From: Clostridiaceae bacterium
Lineage (GTDB): Bacteria > Bacillota > Clostridia > Lachnospirales > Lachnospiraceae
Direction of reading: 5' to 3'
DNA length: 64,000 bases
Assembly (NCBI GenBank): GCA_902363735.1
Contig: CABJBA010000004.1
Span: 248,001-312,000 of the forward strand
Every line of letters starts with the position of its first letter. Position 1 is the first letter of the stretch. Both the position numbers and the translations under genes were made by a program. Below are positions 1 to 8,445 of this stretch, piece by piece. A model generated the notes under the pieces. That model was not told where the DNA came from. It saw only the letters and a list, made by a program, of their open reading frames with translations, and made no database searches.

Positions 1-320
1 TTACGATTGCCAAAGTCTTCCCGGCCGCTACCGTCGTCATAAAACAGCTCTAGATACTGCCGATCTGCAAGCTTTAGGTATTGAATCATCACCTCTTCAC
101 CTCTTATCTCAAAGGAATGCAGATGATCGAGTTGCTCCTGTGTAGGGTTATCGCTAATTCTCCGTTTGAAGCTTGCGGCTAGCTCACCATATGTAGTTGT
201 AAAAAGCGGTTGCATGCCAATGATATCACCATAGAAGTGTATCATTGCTTGCATATTACGAGCATTAAAGGATGTGTGCCCAATGTTGGTTATATTAACT
301 GATAAAGACATTTTTTTCAT
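1..320 (-). CDS. VOC (glyoxalase/bleomycin resistance) family protein, C-terminus cut by window edge
   Basis: The N-terminal 106 or so codons read as a vicinal-oxygen-chelate fold. They hold the early segment HTSFNARNMQAMIHFYGDI, which matches the usual metal-binding His and amphipathic helix (HTxFxVxDMxxxxxFY), and a later acidic stretch around YLELFYDD that fits the first betaalphabetabetabeta module. ATG codons at 320 and 311 are both possible. The GAAGGG ribosome site sits only about 2 bases before the first, so the second may be used. The gene is last in a minus-strand sugar-oxidation operon, 53 bp after the TIM-barrel gene, so it may act on a sugar-derived intermediate. That role is inference. 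Confidence 0.75.
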   Translation of the reverse strand, partial: MKKMSLSVNITNIGHTSFNARNMQAMIHFYGDIIGMQPLFTTTYGELAASFKRRISDNPTQEQLDHLHSFEIRGEEVMIQYLKLADRQYLELFYDDGSGREDFGNR

Positions 321-373
321 TTCCCTTCTTAGTTTTTTATTTTGTCTTCCGGGTTTGCTTTCTTGATACTATA

Positions 374-1231
374 TTAAAACCAGTCGCCATAGCCCATTTT
401 AATCAAATTATCACGACTGATCTTAAGGCTTTCAAATGCGTCACGATCATATGTATCATCCTGCTCAATCAAAAAATACTCGCTGCCACCGGCGAGGCCA
501 GCCTCAATGCACGCTTTGATTGGCAAGCTGCCCTCACCAACTTCAGCAAATTCGACAATGTCACAGAACTTACTCATGAAGGTTTGGGGATTAAATCCTT
601 CTTTGGGCAATTCAAACTCTTTAATGCGGTAATCTTTTAAATGCAACAGTCGAATTCGCCCCGCATACTGTTCAACATACTTCACCGGGTTTTCACCACC
701 ACGGTGAATCCAGTGGATGTCAAGCTCAAAGCCCATATGTTTTGTGGCATCCTTGATGATATCAAGCAGATACTGCCCATCGTACTTCACAAATTCGATA
801 TGATGGTTGTGGTAGTAAAGATCGATGCCATGTTCTTTTAGGCGCTGAGCCATTTCGTCAGCATGTTTCACAAAATCCAACGCTTTTTCACGACTTCCCA
901 TGCAAGTTAGTGGCAACATTCCAATTCGCAGCAAATCACAGTTGAGCGCTTTGCAATCCGCTACAATTTTATCAAAATCTGTAGTCAAAAAATCGCCAGT
1001 CACTCCTGGCATCATCGGCTCAAGCGCTGCAGTACAAGCTGCAATTTTGATGCCAAACTCATCACATGCCTTCTTCATGCCTGCAACGTTTTCTTTTGTC
1101 ATAGGGATTTGGCTGACTTCAACACAATGATAGCCCAGCTCTGCGCAGGCTCTTAATGTTCCATATGCCCCCAATTCAGTAATTTTGCCTTTGATGGTGC
1201 TCATCTGGATGCCAATCAATCCTTTTTTCAT
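374..1231 (-). CDS. Sugar phosphate isomerase/epimerase-type TIM-barrel protein
   Basis: The 285-residue protein has the usual length of the xylose-isomerase-like TIM-barrel superfamily (IolE/IolI, AP endonuclease 2 fold). Metal-binding segments appear in order: HNHHIEF near residue 142, ELDIHW near 168, HLKDY near 197 and IEQDD near 254. These supply the His/Glu/Asp ligands expected for a divalent metal. Such enzymes isomerise, epimerise or dehydrate sugars and keto-inositols in the cytoplasm. The start overlaps the stop of the preceding TIM-barrel gene by 4 bp, so the two are translationally coupled. Two related barrels beside Gfo/Idh/MocA oxidoreductases suggest catabolism of an oxidised sugar or cyclitol. 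The substrate cannot be read from the sequence. Confidence 0.82.
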   Translation of the reverse strand: MKKGLIGIQMSTIKGKITELGAYGTLRACAELGYHCVEVSQIPMTKENVAGMKKACDEFGIKIAACTAALEPMMPGVTGDFLTTDFDKIVADCKALNCDLLRIGMLPLTCMGSREKALDFVKHADEMAQRLKEHGIDLYYHNHHIEFVKYDGQYLLDIIKDATKHMGFELDIHWIHRGGENPVKYVEQYAGRIRLLHLKDYRIKEFELPKEGFNPQTFMSKFCDIVEFAEVGEGSLPIKACIEAGLAGGSEYFLIEQDDTYDRDAFESLKISRDNLIKMGYGDWF

Positions 1232-2118
1232 TTTGCCCCTCCCGGTAACGTATTCAATATTTTTATCAGTGCATTGTACTGTGCTTTGTATGCCAAACTA
1301 CCAGTTTTAAACTGATTTTCACGGATGATTTCTTTAGCGTCCATTAATTCCAAAGATTGAAGCATTTCAAACAGGACCAGATGCGGTTCTAATGTAAGAA
1401 ACCCATGATACCCATCTTCCAATATCGCCTTGCGCAGTACATGTTCAATTTTTCCCTGCCCGGTGCCACAGACAACATTGGTTCCCTTATTTTTTACGGC
1501 ATCCTTGATATGAAAATACGCAACATATGGCTTGAGGAGCTGGTAGCAAACTTCGGGATCCTCACCGCACTGCACAAAATTGGCAAAATCAAACGCCATT
1601 TTAAAAAATGGGCTTTGTATACTATCCATTAAATCTTTACAGCGCAGTGCGGTGTCTCCATAAATGTCCTTTTCGTTTTCATGAATTGCAACAATTCCAG
1701 CACTGCCAAAAATATCTACGATCTGATATAGTTGTGCTATTATCCTGTCACGCCATGTATCTTGCAGAGTTCCCTTAGGAATATAAAAACTGAACATTCG
1801 CACCAATCGACAATCAAGCAATTGTGCGATTTTGGCAGTGTGACAGCAGCTTTCTAAGGTTGCAGCGAAGCCAGCCTGATTATCAGCAAAGATTTTGCCA
1901 ATTGGCGAGCCCAACGAAGAAACCTTTATTTTATAGTTGTTTAATAATGGTAAAATCAAATTTTGAACTTCTTCTAATGTATAATCGCAAATGTTTTTAC
2001 CATAAGCGCTGCGCAGGCAAATGTGTGTCATGCCCAATTGCTTTACGGTTTTCAATTGCATTTCGAAATCATTGTCAATTTCATCGGCAAATCCCGAAAT
2101 CAGAATTTTGTTCGCCAT
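1228..2118 (-). CDS. Sugar phosphate isomerase/epimerase-type TIM-barrel protein (second copy)
   Basis: I place the start at the ATG at 2118 because AGAGGAGG lies 4 bases upstream; the open frame extends 9 codons further without a comparable site. The product (296 residues) belongs to the same xylose-isomerase-like superfamily as its neighbour but is clearly divergent. Candidate metal ligands are IHENEKD, AFDFANF, YFHIKD and LTLEPHL, in the usual order along the barrel. It probably acts on a phosphorylated or keto sugar in the same pathway as the adjacent dehydrogenases. It is read between the Gfo/Idh/MocA gene (23 bp upstream) and the second barrel gene (4-bp overlap), which makes one compact operon. 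Confidence 0.8.
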   Translation of the reverse strand: MANKILISGFADEIDNDFEMQLKTVKQLGMTHICLRSAYGKNICDYTLEEVQNLILPLLNNYKIKVSSLGSPIGKIFADNQAGFAATLESCCHTAKIAQLLDCRLVRMFSFYIPKGTLQDTWRDRIIAQLYQIVDIFGSAGIVAIHENEKDIYGDTALRCKDLMDSIQSPFFKMAFDFANFVQCGEDPEVCYQLLKPYVAYFHIKDAVKNKGTNVVCGTGQGKIEHVLRKAILEDGYHGFLTLEPHLVLFEMLQSLELMDAKEIIRENQFKTGSLAYKAQYNALIKILNTLPGGAK

Positions 2119-2141
2119 AAGCCCTCCTCTTTTAATGCACA

Positions 2142-3170
2142 TCACAGATATATCTCGCGTTTTTCACGAGAAGCACGGTAAATAGCTTTGATAACGCGAA
2201 GACTTTTTAGTGCATCTTCTCCGGTCACCAATGGCGGTCTGTCCTCCATTATAGCCTGCACAAAGTCCTCATATTGTCTTCGATGAGAATCCTTGGGAAC
2301 CTCCACACTTTCACGCAGGCTGTTTGATTTATCCGGTTTCAGTAATGCTTCAAACCTGTCGTCCTTGCCGCTTTTCAGTTGATAGGATAATAACTCATCG
2401 TTACGAATGACAACACTGCCTTTTTCACAGAATATTGCCAGCTCTGCGTAATGTCCCGGATAAGCGGCTGTGGTTCCCTCAATGGTACCGATGCAGCCGT
2501 TGTAAAACTCCAGGTTGGCAACGCCTACATCTTCCACCTCAATCTGATGATGCAAACGGGTTCGACATTTCGCACTTACACTTTGCACGTCGCCCAACAC
2601 CGATAGCAGCAAGTCAATATAGTGTACAGATTGATTAATCAGTGCACCACCGCCGTCCACTGCCCAGGTCCCACGCCAAGAATTTGCAAAATACTGGTCA
2701 TCGCGGTACCAAATGGTGCGGCTTGCCCCCCAAAGTACCCCACCCAAGGTGCCATCGTCCAACACTTGACGTAATAAAACCATTGCCGGATCAAATCGAT
2801 GCTGCATGATCACACTGAATTTAATGCCACAAGTTTGAGCCACATCTACCATCTCTTGTGCACGAGCGACATCAATATCAATCGGCTTTTCACACAAAAC
2901 ATGCTTGCCTGCACGTGCTGCAGCAATCGCCGCATCATGATGCAATCCGCTGGGAAGGCATATCGTAATCACATCAACTTCATCGTCATTAAGCATGCTT
3001 TCAAAATCGGTATATCGATGGCAGGAGTACTCATTTGCAATCAACTGTCCAGCAGGGATGCCGTTGTCACAGCAGGCAACCAATCTGGCATTTGGCATTG
3101 CGGCAATGATCTCTGCATGCATACGCCCAATAAATCCGCAACCTAACAAACCAAATCCTATACTTTCCAT
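2142..3170 (-). CDS. Gfo/Idh/MocA family NAD(P)-dependent oxidoreductase
   Basis: The N-terminal Rossmann domain carries GLLGCGFIGRMHAE (GxGxxG) and the family hallmark CEKPI near residue 96. The C-terminal alpha/beta domain holds the DGGGALINQSVHYIDLL segment, with the His usually involved in catalysis. Such enzymes oxidise or reduce sugar hydroxyls (myo-inositol, glucose-fructose, 3-keto sugars). The ATG at 3170 is preferred over an in-frame codon 27 bases upstream because GAGGAATAGT precedes it; it begins 1 base after the stop of the dehydrogenase gene. The length of 342 residues is typical. A second member of the family lies on the other side of the AraC gene, so the pathway probably has two oxidoreduction steps. 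Confidence 0.85.
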   Translation of the reverse strand: MESIGFGLLGCGFIGRMHAEIIAAMPNARLVACCDNGIPAGQLIANEYSCHRYTDFESMLNDDEVDVITICLPSGLHHDAAIAAARAGKHVLCEKPIDIDVARAQEMVDVAQTCGIKFSVIMQHRFDPAMVLLRQVLDDGTLGGVLWGASRTIWYRDDQYFANSWRGTWAVDGGGALINQSVHYIDLLLSVLGDVQSVSAKCRTRLHHQIEVEDVGVANLEFYNGCIGTIEGTTAAYPGHYAELAIFCEKGSVVIRNDELLSYQLKSGKDDRFEALLKPDKSNSLRESVEVPKDSHRRQYEDFVQAIMEDRPPLVTGEDALKSLRVIKAIYRASREKREIYL

Positions 3171-3171
3171 A

Positions 3172-4155
3172 CTATTCCTCCAATTTGTTCCAATCAAATG
3201 CAGCCGATATCAGGCGATCCTTTTTTATGAGAAGACGGTTATAAATATCCTGCGCTTGCTGTGGTGCCACAACCGTACTGATCAGGGGCGCCAATGTAAT
3301 TCTGCCAGCTTCCAGCAAACGCAATACCGTTCTATCATCCTCCAGATGATTTCGGAAATGGCCAAAACGATCCGCTTTATCTCTTGAGCGATGCATCTCG
3401 TGTGCACCAATAATTGTAATCCCCTTGCGATGGATGTCACGATAGAAATCCACCCCATTGGTTAGTCCGCGGGACGACCCAAGCGCAACAATCCTGCCAA
3501 GAGGTTTTATCATCTGCAGTGCAATGTTTACTGCGTCCGGGGCACCCGTGGCATCAATTACCACATCAAACTTACTCTCAAATTCGTCCAATGTACCAGA
3601 CCTATAAAGCTGCCTGATGCCGCATTTTTTTGCAATTTCTCTGCGCTCAGCTATCGGTTCAAAGCCGCTTACGCTTCCGGCACCTGCAACATGGGCTAAC
3701 TGTGCTGCATAGTTACCAATGGTGCCCAACCCCAACACAGCTACATCATCGCCGATCTGGATATCAGCCTTTCTGATTCCTTGCAGAGAGATGGAAGCAA
3801 GACGATATGCCGATGCCTCACAGGGCTGAATATTTTGAGATACCGTAATGCATTTTTCGGCTGACAGCACATTCATTGAGCTATGAATCACGAGAGCAGC
3901 CACAGTATCACCGACAGAAAGTGAAGACACATCTGCGCCCGTTTCTTCCACACGGCAACAAGCACTGTATCCTGGAACATAGGGAAACACACCAGGTGTG
4001 TTTTCCATATGGTTCAGCCATGCTAGCTCGGTGCCTGGCGAGATGGTGCTATACAATGTTTTCAGTAATACGTCATTGGCTCCCAATTCCGGCAGCTCCG
4101 CCTGCATAAGGGCAACATGGCTTTTTTCATAAGCTACAATTTTTGTTGTATTCAT
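3172..4155 (-). CDS. Medium-chain (zinc-type) alcohol dehydrogenase-like protein
   Basis: The 327-residue protein has the MDR layout: a GroES-like N-terminal domain (about 20-130) and a Rossmann domain with AVLGLGTIGNYAAQLA near residue 140. The catalytic-zinc segment that normally reads GHE is here GYSACCRVEE, and the four-Cys structural zinc lobe is absent, so it belongs to the shorter group that may lack structural zinc. This is the promoter-proximal gene of the minus-strand operon, transcribed away from the AraC gene across a 196-bp intergenic region. It probably oxidises a secondary hydroxyl of the same sugar handled by the downstream Gfo/Idh/MocA enzyme. The substrate is unknown. Confidence 0.78.
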   Translation of the reverse strand: MNTTKIVAYEKSHVALMQAELPELGANDVLLKTLYSTISPGTELAWLNHMENTPGVFPYVPGYSACCRVEETGADVSSLSVGDTVAALVIHSSMNVLSAEKCITVSQNIQPCEASAYRLASISLQGIRKADIQIGDDVAVLGLGTIGNYAAQLAHVAGAGSVSGFEPIAERREIAKKCGIRQLYRSGTLDEFESKFDVVIDATGAPDAVNIALQMIKPLGRIVALGSSRGLTNGVDFYRDIHRKGITIIGAHEMHRSRDKADRFGHFRNHLEDDRTVLRLLEAGRITLAPLISTVVAPQQAQDIYNRLLIKKDRLISAAFDWNKLEE

Positions 4156-4286
4156 ACTACGTCTCCTTTACAAAATTTTGAGAAAATTGATATCTCACAT
4201 GGAGATTATAGTATTTTGAATTCGCTTAAACCATGGCAAAAATTCACCAAAACATGTATAAAGTGCACATATGTATTCACCCTTTA

Positions 4287-4315
4287 TTGTCAGCATTAAT
4301 GCAATATGCTATGAT
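4287..4315 (+). promoter_or_regulatory. Predicted sigma-70 promoter for the AraC gene
   Basis: TTGTCA at 4287-4292 and TATGAT at 4310-4315 are separated by 17 bases, close to the consensus. It lies 36 bp before the AraC start, inside the divergent 4156-4351 spacer. Confidence 0.6.
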
Positions 4316-4351
4316 AAAATCAGTATGAATGCCAAAAGTAGGGAGGTCTCG

Positions 4352-5161
4352 ATGGAAAAGCAATATATGTCTCAACTGATTAGCAATGCGGTAATCACTG
4401 TTACAACATACCATTGGATAGAACATCCAATGGGAGTTGTGTGTAGCCATAACCTTAAAGATTTTGACGTAATTTATACCAAAAGCGGATCCTATGATGT
4501 TATCGTCAACAACAAATACTATCTTTCCCAGGCAGGTGACGTTATCATCGTGCCTCCAGGCAGTTCGATGACAGTCACATCGCGGGAACTGGCCCAACAG
4601 TTCTTCTGCCATTTTTCACTGGCAAGCACAGAGCATATCGAATTGGGCGCAAGCTTTGGTGAACACCTTCTGTCCAGGTTGAGCAAGGATGTGGTATCTG
4701 TATATGCCCGGATCGCTGGTGAATTCGGAGACAAACAGCCGTCCGATAATTTCATTCTTCTGCTTAAGTTTTTTCTGTTAAATATGGTTGAAGATTATGA
4801 ACAAAACGGGATCCTGTTTTTAAACGAGCCACACATGTATCTGCCATCGGAGGTGTTAATCGCTGTCAAATATATTCAAGAGCATGCATCAGAAAATGTG
4901 ACGACGGAACAGCTGGCAAACCTGACTGGCTTTAACACAGCATACTTTTCTCGTTTTTTCAAAAAATACATGGGACTTACCCCTATACGTTACAGCACAG
5001 ACTACCGCTTAAATCTTGCACGGCATCTGGTTGTAGCAACGAACCGTACCTTTAAAGAGATTGCATCCCTAACCGGGTTTAAGGATCAATTCGCCTTTTC
5101 AAAGCGGTTCAAAGAGTATTACGGCTCATCACCAACCGAGCTGCGTAAGGTCAAAGTTTGA
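4352..5161 (+). CDS. AraC family transcriptional regulator with cupin sensor domain
   Basis: The start is the ATG at 4352, preceded by GGGAGG at 7-base... spacing short of 6 bases; the open frame extends 27 codons upstream without a ribosome site. The N-terminal half (about 1-150) is a cupin-like ligand domain (segment GDVIIVPPGSS). The last 100 residues hold two helix-turn-helix motifs: TTEQLANLTGFNTAYFSRFF and the FKEIASLTGF...FSKRFKEYYG recognition pair with the AraC signature. It sits between a minus-strand dehydrogenase/isomerase operon and a co-directional Gfo/Idh/MocA gene 35 bp downstream. It is therefore the likely local activator of both in response to the pathway sugar. Confidence 0.88.
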   Translation: MEKQYMSQLISNAVITVTTYHWIEHPMGVVCSHNLKDFDVIYTKSGSYDVIVNNKYYLSQAGDVIIVPPGSSMTVTSRELAQQFFCHFSLASTEHIELGASFGEHLLSRLSKDVVSVYARIAGEFGDKQPSDNFILLLKFFLLNMVEDYEQNGILFLNEPHMYLPSEVLIAVKYIQEHASENVTTEQLANLTGFNTAYFSRFFKKYMGLTPIRYSTDYRLNLARHLVVATNRTFKEIASLTGFKDQFAFSKRFKEYYGSSPTELRKVKV

Positions 5162-5196
5162 ACTCATTCAACGGTCAATAGAAAGGACAAAACAAT

Positions 5197-6396
5197 ATGG
5201 ACAAAAAGATTCGTTTCGGTTTAATCGGCATTGGAGCACAAGGTGGTTCCTATGCGAGTTTTTTCACAGGCAAAGGCGGACTTCCCGGAATGCCTGCACC
5301 AGCCGCCCCAAAATACGGCGTGTTAGGTGCACTTTGTGATACCGATCACGCAAAGAAGGTGATGTGCGCCGAAAAATACCCTGATGTTCCATTTTTTGAG
5401 GACTGGAAAGAGATGGTCAACTCCAGCTGTGTGGACGCTGTCATTACCACCGTACCACACTATCTGCATACCGATATTGCCATTTACTGCCTTGAACATG
5501 ACATGCACGTTCTGGTGGAAAAACCTGCTGGCGTATATGCAAAGGCCGTGCGCGAAATGAACGAATGCGCCGCAGCAAACCCTGATGTTGCCTTCGGCAT
5601 TATGTTCAACCAGCGCACAAATATGCTGTATCAAAAGGTGCGTGATCTGGTGCACTCTGGCGAGCTGGGTGAAATTCGCCGCACCAGTTGGATGATTAAC
5701 TCGTGGTGGCGGCCGGACAGCTACTACAAGCAAAGCGATTGGCGTGCCACATGGGGTGGTGAAGGCGGCGGCGTTTTGGTCAATCAGGCTCCGCATCAAT
5801 TGGATTTGTGGCAATGGATTTGCGGTGTGCCGAACAAGGTGTATGCTAAGGTGCTGTATGGTAACCACCGCGACATTCTGGTAGAAAATGATGTAACGGT
5901 TATAACGGAATATCCGAATGGCGCCACCGGCTCATTCGTTACCTGCACACATGATGCCATCGGAACCGACCGCCTTGAGATTGACCTGGACAAGGGAAAA
6001 ATTGTGGTAGAAGGCAGCAGGAAGGCTACCGTAACCCGCATGGAAATCAGCGAACAAGAAATGAATGAAACCATGAATATGATGCAAGTGGCCAAGCTTG
6101 CGGCAGGCAATTCTGCCGATGCCGGAAAGATGCTGACAACAGAAGAGTTCGAAAGCGTTGACGCCTGGGGGCTCCAACACATTACCGTTATAGACAACTT
6201 TGCGCAGCATATTTTGCAGGGCACACCGCTACTTGCTGCGGGCAGCGATGGCATCAATGGCGTTAATCTGGCCAATGCCATTTTGCTATCCGACTGGCTA
6301 AAACACGAAGTAATTAATCCAGTAGACGAGAAGGCCTATCTGGCTGAATTAAACAAACATATTGTAGCCGAGGGAAAATTCAAAACACGTCAATAA
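5197..6396 (+). CDS. Gfo/Idh/MocA family oxidoreductase
   Basis: The protein has 399 residues. The NAD-binding motif GLIGIGAQGGSY starts at residue 8. VEKPAG near residue 108 carries the conserved Lys, and GGGVLVNQAPHQLDLWQW near residue 191 carries the catalytic His of the substrate domain. It is longer than its 342-residue relative at 2142-3170 and only distantly similar, so the two are not recent duplicates. It starts 35 bp after the AraC gene behind AGAAAGGA and is followed by a strong terminator at 6491, so AraC and this gene form a two-gene transcript. It probably oxidises or reduces a sugar or cyclitol ring hydroxyl. Confidence 0.86.
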   Translation: MDKKIRFGLIGIGAQGGSYASFFTGKGGLPGMPAPAAPKYGVLGALCDTDHAKKVMCAEKYPDVPFFEDWKEMVNSSCVDAVITTVPHYLHTDIAIYCLEHDMHVLVEKPAGVYAKAVREMNECAAANPDVAFGIMFNQRTNMLYQKVRDLVHSGELGEIRRTSWMINSWWRPDSYYKQSDWRATWGGEGGGVLVNQAPHQLDLWQWICGVPNKVYAKVLYGNHRDILVENDVTVITEYPNGATGSFVTCTHDAIGTDRLEIDLDKGKIVVEGSRKATVTRMEISEQEMNETMNMMQVAKLAAGNSADAGKMLTTEEFESVDAWGLQHITVIDNFAQHILQGTPLLAAGSDGINGVNLANAILLSDWLKHEVINPVDEKAYLAELNKHIVAEGKFKTRQ

Positions 6397-6490
6397 GGAT
6401 GGATATCAACGAGGTTGCTCATCGGCACACTTACGTCGAAGAATTACTTAGGGTTTGTCAAATTAAATGTATAAGTTTTGATTCTTTATG

Positions 6491-6520
6491 ATACCGGCGG
6501 AGTGTTTCGCCGGTATTTTA
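6491..6520 (+). terminator. Rho-independent terminator after the Gfo/Idh/MocA gene
   Basis: The perfect 9-bp stem ATACCGGCG/CGCCGGTAT has an 8-base loop and is followed by TTTT. It lies about 95 bp after the stop at 6396 and marks the end of the sugar-oxidation locus and the start of the accessory island. Confidence 0.8.
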
Positions 6521-6629
6521 TCATGGATTTGCTATTGCTAATTTGGGGGTATCAAAAATAAGCCTGCACAATCAGCTGGCTGCTTCAGCGCTTTACGTTC
6601 GCTCATATTGGGGGATTCTTTCCTGGATT

Positions 6630-7025
6630 TTATAGCCTATATCCAATTGATTTCTTACCATCCCCAGTTCTGTACATGACCCCTTCCCTTTTTTTATATA
6701 ATTCCTTCATCCTTAGGTACAATAGTTTCAGCAGTGCATTCTCATTGGTAAAGGCTTCCTGCTTTGTTACTCTCCGAAAACTGGCATGAATACTCTCCAC
6801 GGCGTTCGTTGTACTATCACGATGTCGGTATAGTACAAGCACTGGAACGGCGGAACGCGCAAGAGGCTGCATCGTTGCAACAGCACTGCTGCGACTGCCG
6901 CGAAATAATAGTTCATAGTCCTTGATTTCGCTTACCCCCACCACCTTGGCAGTGGTGCACCAAAAAGACATCTGCGGCAGATTTAGGTTACTGCCATAGG
7001 CAATATACAGGGGTTCATTTTTCAT
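6630..7025 (-). pseudogene. Chimeric remnant: gamma-glutamylcyclotransferase-like N-terminus joined to an IS256-type transposase C-terminus
   Basis: From the ATG at 7025 (AAAGGAGG 9 bases upstream) the frame begins MKNEPLYIAYGSNLNLPQM, the nucleotide-loop motif YxAYGSNL of gamma-glutamylcyclotransferase-like proteins, and continues through KDYELLFRGSRSSAVATMQP. After VPVLVL the sequence switches to HRDSTTNAVESIHASFRRVT followed by NENALLKLLYLRMKELYKK. That is the C-terminal signature of IS256/mutator transposases (TTNAIES...RKVTK...F..ENALLKLLYL). About 130 codons in total, neither half complete. The junction suggests an insertion followed by deletion. The reading frame remains open across the join, but a working product is unlikely. 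Confidence 0.65.
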
Positions 7026-7083
7026 ATTTGAATACCTCCTTTTACATTGACATAGAAAGGCCGGGGCTTTCCTCATCAACCCC

Positions 7084-7277
7084 AGCCTGTTCCAAGCCCA
7101 CCGATCATACCGTCAAAGTCGTTGCTGTCGAAATCGTCGATTATCGAAATAAAACAGAATCAAAAAAAGGAAAAGGGTTTTCACAATGATACAGCATATA
7201 TTTCCGACGCGTACTTCTTCAAGCAGGGCTTCTTTACCCTGAAGGTCAAAATTTATACCGATGTAGTCATGTACAGT
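7084..7277 (-). pseudogene. Remnant of a large serine recombinase gene
   Basis: Two blocks on the minus strand match the N-terminal catalytic domain of the intact recombinase at 13450-15045. Bases 7084-7155 translate to FISIIDDFDSNDFDGMIGG (intact copy: FISVNDRFDSNDFDGTTGG). Bases 7181-7277 give DYIGINFDLQGKEALLEEV followed by RVGNICCIIV (intact copy: DGYSGTNFDRPGVKALLEEV...NIQCIIV). About 40 codons that should separate them are missing and replaced by a short A-rich run. No start, catalytic Ser segment or C-terminal domain survives. It shows that a second recombinase-bearing element once occupied this end of the island. Confidence 0.72.
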
Positions 7278-7371
7278 GTCTGCCAAATAAGGACTGCTAG
7301 TTTTTATTAATTTTTTTACTTTTTATTGTAAGATTTTATCATAAGTAACTGTTTCATTAAGTACATAACAT

Positions 7372-7400
7372 TCGACAAATACTAAAATGTGAGTCATAAT
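7372..7400 (+). promoter_or_regulatory. Predicted promoter for the tyrosine recombinase gene
   Basis: TCGACA (7372-7377) and CATAAT (7395-7400) are 17 bases apart. The start codon follows about 31 bases later, behind AGGAGG. Confidence 0.45.
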
Positions 7401-7431
7401 TAATTTCATCTTAAAAACTAGGAGGAGCATA

Positions 7432-8346
7432 ATGACTCAGTTACATACTCAAATAAAGGATTACATATATTATTGCCAATTTCAAAAAATGTTAAATTTC
7501 AAAACATTAAAAGCCTATCGGATTGATCTTCATCAATTCGAGACCTTTTTTAAGGATACATTAGAACCTTTCACCAAGGAGTTAATCAGTAAATATGTTC
7601 AAATGCTTCATGCACAATACAAACCAAAAACAGTTAAGCGGAAAATTGCTTGTGTTCGGGCTTTTATAAACTATTTAGAGTTTGATGAGCAAATTTCATC
7701 AAATCCGATCAGCAAAATACATCTGGAATTTCGTGAACCATTTATCTTACCAAAATCACTGCCTTTATCTACGATTCAAAAACTGCTTAAATCAGTATAT
7801 AGAAATGTAGAACAGCAAAGTCAAAATCAAAATCTTACCGGATATAGAGACATTGCTGTTTTAGAACTTCTCTTCGCTACAGGTTTGCGTGTTTCGGAGT
7901 TGTGTTCGGTAACTCCAGAAGATTTAAATTTAAAAAATGGTTTTGTAAGAGTACAGGGAAAAGGAGCTCGTGAAAGAATTATATTTATCAGCAACCCTGA
8001 TACATTATCAGCACTTCGTTCCTATCAAAAATCCTACATAAAAGAAATTTCAGAAAGTGGGTGGTTTTTTGTTAATCGTTTGGGGAACAAACTAAGCGAG
8101 CAGTCTGTAAGGGGAATAATCAACAAATATACTGAAATAGCTAAATTGAATGAACACATTACCCCACACATGTTTCGTCATTCCTTTGCAACGCTAATGC
8201 TGGAAGAAGACGTGGACATCCGATATATACAAAGCATTTTAGGACACAGTTCCATTACAACAACCCAAATCTACACACACGTTTCACTGAATAAACAAAA
8301 AAGTATTATGCGAAAAAAGCACCCAAGAAATCGAATTAATCTATAA
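7432..8346 (+). CDS. Tyrosine recombinase (phage-integrase/XerC-D type), candidate invertase of the adjacent switch
   Basis: The 304-residue protein has an N-terminal SAM-like core-binding domain (about 5-95) and a catalytic domain (about 110-295) with the full catalytic set: Arg153 (ATGLRVSEL), Lys177 (VQGKGAR), His246 and Arg249 (HMFRHSFA), His272 (LGHSS) and the Tyr281 nucleophile (IYTHVS). The start at 7432 has AGGAGG 6 bases upstream. The gene is followed by a terminator, and then, 62 bp after its stop, by the left copy of a perfect 38-bp inverted repeat that recurs at 11936-11973. Tyrosine recombinases encoded next to inverted repeats commonly invert the DNA between them (RecV, Mpi-like systems). 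That this one does so is inference from position. It is not flanked by conjugation or phage genes, which argues against an ordinary element integrase. Confidence 0.88.
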   Translation: MTQLHTQIKDYIYYCQFQKMLNFKTLKAYRIDLHQFETFFKDTLEPFTKELISKYVQMLHAQYKPKTVKRKIACVRAFINYLEFDEQISSNPISKIHLEFREPFILPKSLPLSTIQKLLKSVYRNVEQQSQNQNLTGYRDIAVLELLFATGLRVSELCSVTPEDLNLKNGFVRVQGKGARERIIFISNPDTLSALRSYQKSYIKEISESGWFFVNRLGNKLSEQSVRGIINKYTEIAKLNEHITPHMFRHSFATLMLEEDVDIRYIQSILGHSSITTTQIYTHVSLNKQKSIMRKKHPRNRINL

Positions 8347-8350
8347 CCTT

Positions 8351-8384
8351 AAAAGCTCCCACACCTTTGCGTGTAGGAGCTTTT
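8351..8384. terminator. Bidirectional terminator between recombinase gene and left inverted repeat
   Basis: AAAAGCTCC pairs with GGAGCTTTT, and CACAC with GTGT inside, leaving a small loop; A- and T-runs on both sides allow function in both directions. It insulates the invertible segment from recombinase transcription. Confidence 0.8.
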
Positions 8385-8407
8385 AATATATTTTATAACA
8401 TTTTTTC

Positions 8408-8445
8408 AATGCAGGATAATTTGTAATTATCGGAGGTTGAGAATG
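8408..8445 (+). repeat. Left copy of 38-bp perfect inverted repeat (putative inversion site)
   Basis: All 38 bases are the exact reverse complement of 11936-11973. The copy contains an internal dyad, GATAATTTGTAATTATC, at about 8414-8430 (7-bp arms around TGT), then the ribosome site CGGAGG and the ATG of the radical SAM gene. Identity stops immediately outside both ends. The dyad is a plausible pair of recombinase half-sites. Confidence 0.88.

Noticed and set aside
1..6396. Complete inositol catabolic operon
   Set aside because: The TIM barrels and Gfo/Idh/MocA enzymes resemble Iol-type proteins, but no IolB, IolC, IolD or IolJ counterparts are present, so the substrate was left open.
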